A stretch of DNA of 64,000 nucleotides from positions 7,165,001 through 7,229,000 of the forward strand of contig NZ_CP160403.1 of assembly GCF_040782645.1 (NCBI RefSeq), given 5' to 3'. The notes under the pieces were generated by a model, which was not told the origin of the DNA, did not search any database, and worked only from the letters and a program-made list of their open reading frames with translations. This document shows positions 18,556 to 29,515 of this stretch, piece by piece (position 1 is the first letter of the stretch; each line of letters opens with the position of its first letter). The stretch is from Streptomyces sp. HUAS ZL42. Its GTDB lineage: Bacteria > Actinomycetota > Actinomycetes > Streptomycetales > Streptomycetaceae. Both the position numbers and the translations under genes were made by a program.

Positions 18556-18837
18556 TCAAGAGTCCAGCCCAATAGCAAACGCAGCCTCGAGGTCATGCTG
18601 CGAATACGTACGGAACGCGACGTGCGTATCCGTCGCCTCCACCCCCGGAATCTTGCTGATCCGGCCCGGAATGACCTCCGCCAGATCCTCGTGCTGCCGC
18701 ACCCGCACCATGGCGATGAGGTCATACGTCCCGGTGACGGAGAAGACCTCGCTCACTGATTCCAGCGAGGCGATCGACTCCGCGATCTCGGGAATCCGGT
18801 CCACGCTGGTCTTGATCAGGACGATCGCGGTGATCAC
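18556..18837 (-). CDS. Stand-alone Lrp/AsnC-type ligand-binding (RAM) domain protein
   Basis: A 93-residue protein with only the C-terminal alpha-beta sandwich of Lrp/AsnC regulators: AIVLIKTS, VFSVTGTYDLIAMVRV and THVAFRTYS are typical strands. There is no helix-turn-helix. Such proteins usually form amino-acid-binding oligomers or modulate full-length Lrp proteins. The GTG start overlaps the rhomboid stop by 4 nt, so the two genes are co-translated. Confidence 0.85.
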   Translation of the reverse strand: MITAIVLIKTSVDRIPEIAESIASLESVSEVFSVTGTYDLIAMVRVRQHEDLAEVIPGRISKIPGVEATDTHVAFRTYSQHDLEAAFAIGLDS

Positions 18838-19547
18838 GGCTGTTTCTCTCCCTCGGGGGCCGGAGCAGGGGCGGCCCTCACTCTAGTCGTACGGCCGAAT
18901 CGGGCCCACGCGTAGAGAAAGCCCAGCCCGAAGCCCACCAGATGGGCCAGGTACGCCACCCCCGGCCCCTGCTCCGCCCGTCCCGCCGCCAGCCACTGCA
19001 GCGCCGCCCAGAAGGGCAGGACGACCCAGGCCGGGAAACGCAGCGGCAGGAAGAACAGGAACGGCAGGAGACTGGTCACGCGCGCCCCGGGGAACAGGAA
19101 GAGAAACGCACCCAGCACCGCCGAGATCGCCCCCGACGCCCCGACCAGCGACTGCTCGGAGCTGGCGTTGGCGGCCGCGTAGCCCAGCAGCGCCAGATAG
19201 CCGCAGCCGACGTAGAACAGGGTGAACTCCACGCGGCCCATCCGTTCCTCGGTCATCGCCCCGAAGACGTGGAGGAAGAGCATGTTGCCCAGCAGGTGGA
19301 CCCAGCTGCCGTGGACGAAGAGGGCCGTGGCGGGGGTCAGGGCGGCCCTGGGGGAACCCTCGAACAGCTCGGCGGGGATCACACCCCACCGCCGGAAATA
19401 GGCCAGCTGGGCGGCGAGCAGCTGGTCGCCGGAGCCGTACGCCGGATTGAGGCCGGCGGCGGGGCCGATCAGGAAGATCAGGCAGCACAGGACCATCAGT
19501 GCGTACGTCACCGGCGCCGACGGCCGCCGGCTCCACTTGCTGATCAT
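18834..19547 (-). CDS. Rhomboid family intramembrane serine protease
   Basis: A 237-residue protein with six to seven helices. HGSWVHLLGNMLFLHVFG is the conserved L1/TM2 block. GASGAIS carries the catalytic Ser and AHLVGFGLGF the catalytic His, so the dyad is intact. I start it at ATG 19547 (MISKWSRRP). No good Shine-Dalgarno is visible there; GTG 19553 or ATG 19577 in the same frame are alternatives. It is followed directly by the AsnC-type gene. Substrate unknown. Confidence 0.88.
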   Translation of the reverse strand: MISKWSRRPSAPVTYALMVLCCLIFLIGPAAGLNPAYGSGDQLLAAQLAYFRRWGVIPAELFEGSPRAALTPATALFVHGSWVHLLGNMLFLHVFGAMTEERMGRVEFTLFYVGCGYLALLGYAAANASSEQSLVGASGAISAVLGAFLFLFPGARVTSLLPFLFFLPLRFPAWVVLPFWAALQWLAAGRAEQGPGVAYLAHLVGFGLGFLYAWARFGRTTRVRAAPAPAPEGEKQP

Positions 19548-19704
19548 GAACACAGAGCATGACGTAACGAGACGCATCCACGCAGATCGCCTCGCCGCCG
19601 TGGACGGACGGGCGACGAGTACCCGCCAGGCCGTAGGGTTACGAGCCACACGCACCGGGGAGCCCGGCGCGTCACGGACACTAGAAGGAAAGCGAACAGT
19701 CACG

Positions 19705-19944
19705 ATGACGGTTCCCCTGCCGACCGCCTCGACGCGGTGGCGCTGCACCCTCTGCGGCAACCTCACCCGCTTCGACGTGACCCGCTCGTCGAAGGTCGTC
19801 GAGTACGTCCATCTCGATCTGGCCGGGGAGCCGAAGGTCGAGGAGCGCGAGGTGCTGAGTGAGACCATCGAGTCGGTGCGGTGCCGCTGGTGCAACGCGG
19901 TGGACCAGGTGGAACTCGTCGACAGGCCGGGTGCCGACTCCTGA
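19705..19944 (+). CDS. Small zinc-ribbon protein
   Basis: A 79-residue protein with two CxxC pairs, CTLC near residue 14 and CRWC near residue 61, which probably bind one zinc. The rest is beta-rich. ATG 19705 follows AGAAGGAAAG. It is divergent from the rhomboid gene and 59 nt upstream of the NYN gene, possibly in one transcript. Nucleic-acid binding is plausible but not shown. Confidence 0.78.
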   Translation: MTVPLPTASTRWRCTLCGNLTRFDVTRSSKVVEYVHLDLAGEPKVEEREVLSETIESVRCRWCNAVDQVELVDRPGADS

Positions 19945-20003
19945 CGGAGCGGCCTCGCACAGGTGATCCTGTACGGGATCCCGCACAGGCATTGGGGTGA
20001 CGG

Positions 20004-21353
20004 ATGGTGGAGACCGCAGGCGGGGGGCCGGGCGACGGCGCCGCTGAGGTGCTCGACCGTCCGCTGCCCGACGGTGTGCGCCGCAGGGTCGTACAGATCG
20101 TCGCGGACGGTTTCGGCGGGTTGACCGTGGCCGAACTGCCCGCTCAGCTGCGGCAGTACGCCCGGTTCGCGCCGAACCGGCGGGCCAAGTTCGCCGGCAA
20201 CGCGATGGCGGCCGCGCTGGAGACCGATACGCTGTTCCGCCAGCGCATCGGCGAGAGGCTGAGAGAGGCCCAGCCGGAGCTGGTCGGCGCCCTCGACTCC
20301 GGCTCGCCGCCTCCGGCCGCGGACCCGCTCGACGTGGCGGCCGCGGCCTATGTTCTGCGGCCCACGGGCTGGGTGAAGCTGGTGACCGCCGCCGGTGAGG
20401 AGGCCCAGCGGGCGGACGCCGAGCGGGCCGGCGAGGAGAGCCGGGCCGAGCTGGAGCGGCTGCGCGAGGAACTCGCGCAGGCCCGTGAGCTGACGCGCAC
20501 CGAGACCGAACGGCTGCGGGCCGAGCTGGACGCGTCGAAGAAGGAAGCGGACTCGCTTCACCGCAAACTGCGGGCGGCCCTCAGTGACGTCAAGCGCGGC
20601 GAGGCCGCCCTGCGCAAGGCGCACGGCGAGATGGACGCGGTGCGCGCCGAGGGGCAGGCGCAGGTGTCGGCCGCCGAGAGCGAGACCCGGCGGCTCAAGG
20701 CGCGGCTCGGCGAGGCGGAGGCCACACTCGAGGCCACGCGCAGGGCGGCGCGCGAGGGGCGCAGTGTCGAGGACATGCGCGTACGACTGCTCCTTGACAC
20801 CCTGTTGGACGCCACCCAGGGGCTGCGGCGGGAACTTGCCCTGCCGCCCGTCTCCGTACGGCCGGCGGAGACCGTGGACGCGGTCGAACCGGGACGAATG
20901 ACCCCGAAGGACATCGCCGCGCGGGCGTTGTCCGAAAACGATCCCGCCATCCTCGACCAGCTCCTGGCGCTGCCTCAGGTGCATCTCGTCGTCGACGGCT
21001 ACAACGTCACCAAGACCGGCTATCCGCAGATGCCGCTGGAGAAGCAGCGGCTCCGGCTCCTCGGTCAGCTCTCCCAGCTCGCCGCGCAGACCGGCGCGGA
21101 GGTCACCTGTGTCTTCGACGGGGCCGAGCTGGCCGCGCCCGTGCTGCTCGCGCCGCCGCGCGGCGTGCGGGTGCTGTTCTCCAAACCGGGTGTGACCGCC
21201 GACGAGTTGATCCGTCAGCTGGTGCGCGCCGAGCCGCCGGGCCGGCCGGTCATCGTCGCCTCGACGGACCGTGAGGTGGCCGACGGGGTGGCCGGCGCAG
21301 GGGCGCGGCCAGTGGCGTCGGCGGTGCTCCTCAAGCGGTTCTCGCGCGGCTGA
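20004..21353 (+). CDS. NYN-domain protein with central coiled coil (putative RNA nuclease or RNA-binding)
   Basis: A 449-residue protein. Residues 1-130 are helical. About 130-255 is a charged coiled coil of Glu/Arg/Ala heptads. About 325-449 is a NYN (PIN-like) domain with VVDGYNVTK, CVFDGAE and IVASTDREVAD, which supply the conserved acidic residues of this nuclease fold. NYN proteins process or bind RNA. The start follows GGGGTGACGG. No partner is visible beyond the zinc-ribbon gene upstream. Confidence 0.85.
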   Translation: MVETAGGGPGDGAAEVLDRPLPDGVRRRVVQIVADGFGGLTVAELPAQLRQYARFAPNRRAKFAGNAMAAALETDTLFRQRIGERLREAQPELVGALDSGSPPPAADPLDVAAAAYVLRPTGWVKLVTAAGEEAQRADAERAGEESRAELERLREELAQARELTRTETERLRAELDASKKEADSLHRKLRAALSDVKRGEAALRKAHGEMDAVRAEGQAQVSAAESETRRLKARLGEAEATLEATRRAAREGRSVEDMRVRLLLDTLLDATQGLRRELALPPVSVRPAETVDAVEPGRMTPKDIAARALSENDPAILDQLLALPQVHLVVDGYNVTKTGYPQMPLEKQRLRLLGQLSQLAAQTGAEVTCVFDGAELAAPVLLAPPRGVRVLFSKPGVTADELIRQLVRAEPPGRPVIVASTDREVADGVAGAGARPVASAVLLKRFSRG

Positions 21354-21647
21354 AAACGGGCGTAAGCGCCGTCAATTGGACACGTTTGAACGCCGGGGCG
21401 CTCTGTCCCGTACACCCCTTGGGCAACCTGCGTCCCAACCGTAACGTACGAGCTGAATGCCCGAATTGACGGTGCCGTCACGCAACGTAGCGTCAATCGC
21501 ACATCACTTCGCGTGAGTTGTGTGTAAAGAATGCAGCGTGGGGCGGGATTTTTTGGTGTGAGGATTTGAACTGATCACAAGGTGGTCACTAGGGTCTGGG
21601 CTCAAACCTCCGAACGGGTGATCACTCACAAGAAGGAGCTCACCTCT
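21354..21647 (+). promoter_or_regulatory. Upstream region of the first NlpC/P60 gene, with promoter and dyads
   Basis: A 294-nt non-coding stretch. It holds TTGAAC (21566-21571), an 18-nt spacer and TAGGGT (21590-21595), a credible HrdB-type promoter. An imperfect dyad TGATCAC-AAG-GTGGTCA sits inside the spacer. Further upstream are TGACGG-TG-CCGTCA (21467-21480) and TCAC-TTCGC-GTGA. I looked for the c-di-AMP (ydaO) aptamer often found before such genes and did not see its conserved core. Confidence 0.5.
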
Positions 21648-22679
21648 GTGGCGTCCCACCGTCGACCCAAGCAGCCGAGCCGCACGCGTGTGACCGTGCT
21701 GACCACAGCTGCTGCCGCCGCAGTCGCGCTGAGCGCCAACGCCGCCAACGCCGCGCCGAGCGAGAAGCCGAGCAAGGACGAGGTGAAGGCCAAGGTCGAC
21801 GCCCTCTACGAGCAGGCGGAGCAGGCCACCGAGAAGTACAACGGGGCCAAGGAGAAGCAGGAGAAGCTCCAGAAGGAGATCTCCACCATCCAGGACAACG
21901 TCGCCCGCGGCCAGGAAGAGCTCAACGAGCTGCGCGACAGCATAGGTCTGGCGGCCGCCGCCCAGTACCGCACCGGCACCATCGACTCCTCCGTCCAGCT
22001 CTTCCTCTCCTCGAACCCGGACGACTACCTCGACAAGGCGTCCACGCTCGACCAGTTGAGCGCCCAGCAGGTCGAGGCACTGAAGAAGATCCAGCAGAAG
22101 CAGCGCGAGCTCGCCCAGCAGCGCTCGGAGGCCTCCGAAAAGCTCAAGGACCTCGCGGCCACCCGCGCCGAACTGGGCAAGAAGAAGAAGGAAGTCCAGA
22201 GCAAGCTGGCCTCGGCGCAGAAGCTGCTCAACAGCCTGACGGCCGCGGAGAAGGCGGCCCTGGCCGCAGATGAAGCCCGCGCCAGCCGCGACAGCGGACG
22301 TGGCGTCCTCGGCTCCGGCAGCGCCGCCACCGGTCGTGCCGCCGCGGCCTACTCCGCCGCCCAGAGCAAGCTCGGCTCGCCCTACGTCTACGGCGCCTCC
22401 GGCCCGAACTCCTTCGACTGCTCGGGCCTCACCTCCTGGGCCTACGCGCAGGCGGGTGTCTCCATCCCGCGCACCTCGCAGGCGCAGGCGGGCATCGGCA
22501 CCCGCATCTACTCGCAGAGCCAGCTCCAGGTCGGCGACCTGGTGTTCTTCTACAGCGACCTGCACCACGTGGGTTTCTACGCCGGCAACGGCCAGATCCT
22601 GCACGCCCCGCGCACCGGTACGGTCGTGCGCTACGAGGCGATGAGCAACATGCCGTTCCAGTTCGGCGTCCGGGTCTGA
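21648..22679 (+). CDS. Secreted NlpC/P60 peptidoglycan endopeptidase with coiled coil
   Basis: A 343-residue exported hydrolase that cuts peptidoglycan stem peptides. A signal peptide ends at about ANAANAA. Residues 40-215 are a long coiled coil, as in RipA-type hydrolases. The C-terminal domain has the triad in NSFDCSGLTSWAY (Cys), LHHVGFYAGNG (His) and QILHAPR (third polar residue). GTG 21648 is set by AAGGAG at about 21633. The open frame extends further upstream across the promoter, which I reject. It is a paralogue of the next gene. Confidence 0.93.
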   Translation: MASHRRPKQPSRTRVTVLTTAAAAAVALSANAANAAPSEKPSKDEVKAKVDALYEQAEQATEKYNGAKEKQEKLQKEISTIQDNVARGQEELNELRDSIGLAAAAQYRTGTIDSSVQLFLSSNPDDYLDKASTLDQLSAQQVEALKKIQQKQRELAQQRSEASEKLKDLAATRAELGKKKKEVQSKLASAQKLLNSLTAAEKAALAADEARASRDSGRGVLGSGSAATGRAAAAYSAAQSKLGSPYVYGASGPNSFDCSGLTSWAYAQAGVSIPRTSQAQAGIGTRIYSQSQLQVGDLVFFYSDLHHVGFYAGNGQILHAPRTGTVVRYEAMSNMPFQFGVRV

Positions 22680-22746
22680 TCAGCCGCAAGATCCCGAGGC
22701 AGTACCGCCCGAACGGGCGAATTACGAGAACCACCGCTTGTTCCGC

Positions 22747-22778
22747 GCCCCGCCGATGACCTGCGTCAGAGGCGGGGC
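22747..22778 (+). terminator. Stem-loop between the two NlpC/P60 genes
   Basis: GCCCCGCC and GGCGGGGC form an 8-bp GC stem with a 16-nt loop, after the first gene. The loop contains a further TGAC/GTCA pairing. Confidence 0.6.
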
Positions 22779-22878
22779 GTCGTGCCGTACGGCCCCCGGA
22801 GGTCATTGGTGGGTCCCGCGTCGCGGGGCTACTGTCTGCCGCGTTTCCTCGTCGTCAGTGGAAGGAGCGCGGCTTCCC

Positions 22879-23895
22879 GTGGGGTCCCATCGCCGCCTTG
22901 CACCGTCCGGGTTCGACCGGGGCGCCGGCGCCGCCCTCTGTGTCCTGTCCGCCGCCGCGGCCGCCCTCGGCGCCGTACCGGCGGCGAGCGCCGCACCGCA
23001 CGACGACACCCGCGCCGAGGTGGACCGCCTCTACGAGGAGGCCGAGAAGGCCACGGAGGCCTACAACAAGGCGGACGAGCGCGCCGACACACTGCGCCGG
23101 CAGGTGAGGGAGGCCCAGGACGGGATCGCCCGGCACCAGGAGCGCATCAACACGTTGCGGGAGCAGTTCGGTTCGCTGGCGGGCGCGCAGTACCGCTCCG
23201 GCGGTATCGACCCCTCCCTCGCGCTGCTGTTCTCCGACGACCCGGACGACTACCTCGACAAGGCCGCCGTCCTCGACCGGATCACCTCCCTGCAGGCGGG
23301 TGAGTTCAGGGAACTCCGGGAAGCCCTGCGCGAACTCACCCAGGAGCGCTCGGAGGCGGCCCGCAGGCTCGGCGAGCTGGAGCAGAGCCGCAGGGCCGTC
23401 GTGCGGCACAAGCGGACCGTCGAGGACAAACTCGCCAGGGCCCGGCGGCTGCTCAACTCGCTGCCGTACGCCGAGCGCGCCGCCTACGACCGCGTCTCCC
23501 GCTCGGGCCGTGACATCCTGCCCGACCTCGGCAACGCCGTCCCGGCCTCGGGCCGCGCGGCCGCCGCGGTCGCCGCCGCCCGCTCCGCGCTCGGCAGGCC
23601 GTACGTCTGGGGTGCCAACGGCCCCTCCGGCTTCGACTGTTCGGGCCTGATGCAGTGGTCGTACGCCCAGGCCGGCGTCTCCCTGCCGCGCACCTCGCAG
23701 GACCAGCGGTACGCGGGCCGGCAGATCCCGCTCTCCCAGGCCCGCCCCGGCGATCTGGTCGTCTACCGCTCCGACGCCAGCCACGTCGGGATGTACATGG
23801 GCAACGGCCAGGTCATCCACGCCCCGTATCCCGGCGCGCCGGTGCGCTACGACCCGGTCGGCATAATGCCGGTCTCGTCGGTCACCAGGGTCTGA
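22879..23895 (+). CDS. Second secreted NlpC/P60 peptidoglycan endopeptidase
   Basis: A 338-residue paralogue of the preceding gene with the same plan: signal peptide ending near AASAAP, coiled coil, and a C-terminal NlpC/P60 domain with SGFDCSGLMQWSY (Cys) and SHVGMYMGNGQ (His). GTG 22879 is chosen because GGAAGGAG lies 11 nt upstream and because the VGSHRR start parallels VASHRR in the first gene. TTGGTG/18 nt/TACTGT at 22806-22835 is a possible own promoter. The pair probably arose by tandem duplication. Confidence 0.92.
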   Translation: MGSHRRLAPSGFDRGAGAALCVLSAAAAALGAVPAASAAPHDDTRAEVDRLYEEAEKATEAYNKADERADTLRRQVREAQDGIARHQERINTLREQFGSLAGAQYRSGGIDPSLALLFSDDPDDYLDKAAVLDRITSLQAGEFRELREALRELTQERSEAARRLGELEQSRRAVVRHKRTVEDKLARARRLLNSLPYAERAAYDRVSRSGRDILPDLGNAVPASGRAAAAVAAARSALGRPYVWGANGPSGFDCSGLMQWSYAQAGVSLPRTSQDQRYAGRQIPLSQARPGDLVVYRSDASHVGMYMGNGQVIHAPYPGAPVRYDPVGIMPVSSVTRV

Positions 23896-23928
23896 CCACG
23901 CGCCCGTACCGCCCGTACGATCTGAAAG

Positions 23929-25119
23929 GTGGCTGGTCGAAGGCGGGCGTCGAGATCCGGAGTCGTGGGACTCTGTCTGCTGCTCGTCTCCCTCGTGGGG
24001 TGCGGCGGGCGGACGGCGGCCGACAGCGCGCAGGCCGAGGTGCAGCAGTTGCTCGACCGGCGGGCCGCCGCGGTCCTCGAGCACGACGAGTCGGCGTACG
24101 CCCGCACCGGCACCCGCGCCGGGTACGCGAACCTGAGCGAAGTGCCGCTCACCGCCTGGTCGTACCGGGTCACCGCGCTGCACCGCACCGGTGACGCGGC
24201 CACGGCCGACGCCCGGCTGAGCTACCGCGTCCAGGGGTACGACAAGGCCCCCGTCACCGTCGGCCGCACCCTGCGCCTGACCCGTGACCACGACGGACTC
24301 TGGTCCGTGATGTCCGACGAACCCGCGAAGAAGGCGTCCGAACAGCTCTGGGACCAGGGCGCGGTGACGGTCGTCAAGGGGAAGCGCAGCCTCGTGATGG
24401 GCGTCGGGCAGTCCGGAGAGCTCCTGCGCTCGTTCGCGGACCTGGCGGACCACGCGGTTCCGGCGGTGTCCCGGACCTGGGGCACCACGTGGGCGCGACA
24501 CGTCGTCGTGCTCGTACCGCGGTCGCTGGAGGGCATGGCGGGGCTGCTCGGCTCGCCCGCCTCCTCCTACCGCGGGATAGCCGCGGTCACCACGGGCGAG
24601 ACGGGCGCCCCTGCGCAGGCGCCCGCGGACCGGATCATCGTCAATCCGGACGCCTTCGGCCTGCTGGGCGCGGTCGGCAAGCAGGTGGTGCTCACCCACG
24701 AGACCACCCACGTGGCCACCCGCGCCGACACCAACGCCGCCACCCCGCTGTGGCTGTCCGAGGGGTACGCCGACTGGATCGGCTATCTGGGCAGCGGCCG
24801 CACCCCGGCCCAGGCCGCGCCGGAACTGGGACGCGCCGTGGCCGAGGGCCGGGTCCCGGCCGCGCTGCCGACCGACGCGGACTTCGGTTTCAGCGGCGAC
24901 GCGACCAGGCTTGCGCAGGCGTACGAGGGCGGCTGGATGGCCTGCCGGATGATCGCCGACCGGTGGGGCGAGGCCGGACTGGGCGAGTTCTACCGGGCCG
25001 TGGGCGCGCACCGGACGCGGCCGGGCGCGGTCGAGGGTGCGCTGAAGGACGTGCTCGGGACGACGCTGGAGGACTTCACCGCGCGGTGGCGGGAGTACCT
25101 GCGGGCTCAACTCGGCTGA
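23929..25119 (+). CDS. Lipoprotein with gluzincin-type metallopeptidase motif
   Basis: A 396-residue exported lipoprotein. The signal peptide ends in a lipobox LVGC. An N-terminal alpha-beta domain precedes a zinc peptidase-like domain with HETTH at residues 257-261 and Glu278 in WLSEGYADW, the HExxH...E arrangement of gluzincins. GTG 23929 lies seven bases downstream of TACGAT (23916-23921), suggesting a leaderless message. It follows two peptidoglycan hydrolases, so a cell-wall role is likely but unproven. Confidence 0.85.
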   Translation: MAGRRRASRSGVVGLCLLLVSLVGCGGRTAADSAQAEVQQLLDRRAAAVLEHDESAYARTGTRAGYANLSEVPLTAWSYRVTALHRTGDAATADARLSYRVQGYDKAPVTVGRTLRLTRDHDGLWSVMSDEPAKKASEQLWDQGAVTVVKGKRSLVMGVGQSGELLRSFADLADHAVPAVSRTWGTTWARHVVVLVPRSLEGMAGLLGSPASSYRGIAAVTTGETGAPAQAPADRIIVNPDAFGLLGAVGKQVVLTHETTHVATRADTNAATPLWLSEGYADWIGYLGSGRTPAQAAPELGRAVAEGRVPAALPTDADFGFSGDATRLAQAYEGGWMACRMIADRWGEAGLGEFYRAVGAHRTRPGAVEGALKDVLGTTLEDFTARWREYLRAQLG

Positions 25120-25168
25120 TCGCGCCGCGCGACGTCCTCCGGCAGCCGTGCGCTCTCCGCGACCGTCG

Positions 25169-26404
25169 TCAGGAGGAGACCGGGGTCTCCTCGGTGCGGG
25201 CGGCCCCACTCGGTACGGGAGGCTCGGCGGCCGGGGAGACCGTCGACCGCCACAGCACCACGGCCGCGGAGATCGCGGCGGCGACCAGCAGGCCGTTGCG
25301 GACGAACAGGAGGGTGATGCCCAGGGCGTCGCTTGCGACGACGTGTGCGAACCAGACCGGGAACTCCAGCACCGTCACGAACGACGCCGCCAGGACCAGA
25401 GCCACGGGCAGTCCCATCCGGCTCGCCCTGAAGCACAGGCAGACCGCCGCGAGTCCGATCAGCCACACCATGTACTGCGGGCTGATCACCCGGCTGCTCA
25501 CGGTGAACATCAGCACCGCCACGAAGGCCGCGTCCGCGAGCGTGTGCGGGAGGAACCGCACGGCCGCCAGTCGCCACAGCAGCAGCCAGCCGAAGACGGC
25601 ACCGGTGAGGAACATGGCCGCCGTACTCACCCACTCGACGTCCGGGCCGAGGAACTCCACCGAGCCGTAGTTGAGCAGCACCTTGCCGTCCCAGCCGTGG
25701 TGCCGGGCGATGTGGAACACGAGGGAGCCCAGCGACTCCACCTCCGTGCCCCGGTTGCGCTGGAAGGTGAGGAAGGCGAAGGCACCGGGCATGGCCACGG
25801 CCGACAGCGCCGCCACCGTACCGACGGTGATCGCCGCCGCGCCCCACGCCCGTCGCTTCACGGCACCGACGAGGAGCAGCACCGGCCACACCTTCAGCAT
25901 CGCCCCGAACCCCGCCAGCGCGCCCATCACCCGCGGATGCCGGGCGCCCGCGAGCAGTGCGGCCACCGCGACCGCGGTGACCATCACGTCGTAGCGCGCG
26001 TACACGGTCGGTCCGAGCAGCGGTGCGCCCACCACCCACACCCAGGTGCCGCGCAGCGTACGGCCGGGGCGCAGGCCGCCGTACAGGAGCAGGAGGAGGA
26101 CGGCGAAGTCGGCGAGGAAGGCGAGGACGAAGAAGGCGCTCGCGTATTCCATGAACGGCAGCAGGTCGGGGGAGAGCACCGCGAGTGCGGCGGCCGGCGG
26201 GTACTGCCAGGTGACGTCGTTCAGCGGGAACGATCCGGTGTGCAGCACCTCGTACCAGCCCTTATAGATGTACGAGATGTCACTCGTGACGTCCGGGCCC
26301 GGGAACACGAACACCTTGAAGACGAAGAGCAGCAGGAGCAGCCGAGTCGCGCACCAGACTCCCAGCAGCCACGGCAGTGGCCGCTTGGTGTTCGTTATCT
26401 TCAC
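25169..26404 (-). CDS. GT87-type (DUF2029) polytopic glycosyltransferase
   Basis: A 411-residue membrane protein with about ten helices. A conserved acidic residue lies in the first loop (PDVTSDISYIY) and WQYPPAAAL follows, as in polyprenyl-phosphate-mannose-dependent transferases of family GT87 (PimE, MptC). The GTG start at 26404 follows a GGGGCAC stretch. It is divergent from a PimB-type enzyme, so it may add mannose to phosphatidylinositol mannosides or related glycolipids. The sugar is inferred. Confidence 0.82.
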   Translation of the reverse strand: MKITNTKRPLPWLLGVWCATRLLLLLFVFKVFVFPGPDVTSDISYIYKGWYEVLHTGSFPLNDVTWQYPPAAALAVLSPDLLPFMEYASAFFVLAFLADFAVLLLLLYGGLRPGRTLRGTWVWVVGAPLLGPTVYARYDVMVTAVAVAALLAGARHPRVMGALAGFGAMLKVWPVLLLVGAVKRRAWGAAAITVGTVAALSAVAMPGAFAFLTFQRNRGTEVESLGSLVFHIARHHGWDGKVLLNYGSVEFLGPDVEWVSTAAMFLTGAVFGWLLLWRLAAVRFLPHTLADAAFVAVLMFTVSSRVISPQYMVWLIGLAAVCLCFRASRMGLPVALVLAASFVTVLEFPVWFAHVVASDALGITLLFVRNGLLVAAAISAAVVLWRSTVSPAAEPPVPSGAARTEETPVSS

Positions 26405-26587
26405 TTGTGCCCCGTTTCACTCGCTGCTCGTATCCTGATGTGGCCATGGTCTCCCCCTCGGCTATGGGGGCGCCATGAAGCACGGTCGTCCCGGGCTGTG
26501 CCTCCATGGTGGGGCACCGCCGTGCCCGGCCGCGAGGCCGGGACCGGTCACACGGGCGCTCGCGGGAGGCCGATAGGGTCGGCGGCG

Positions 26588-29498
<2,911 letters not shown>

Positions 29499-29515
29499 GC
29501 CCGGACACCCTGTGA

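Noticed and set aside
21354..21647. c-di-AMP (ydaO) riboswitch before the NlpC/P60 gene
   Set aside because: Expected from gene context in Streptomyces, but the conserved aptamer core could not be found; only a promoter and short dyads are visible.
25148..26587. 480-codon 5' extension of pimB
   Set aside because: It runs antisense to the GT87 gene. The ATG at 26588 has a -10 box eight bases upstream and gives the normal family N-terminus.
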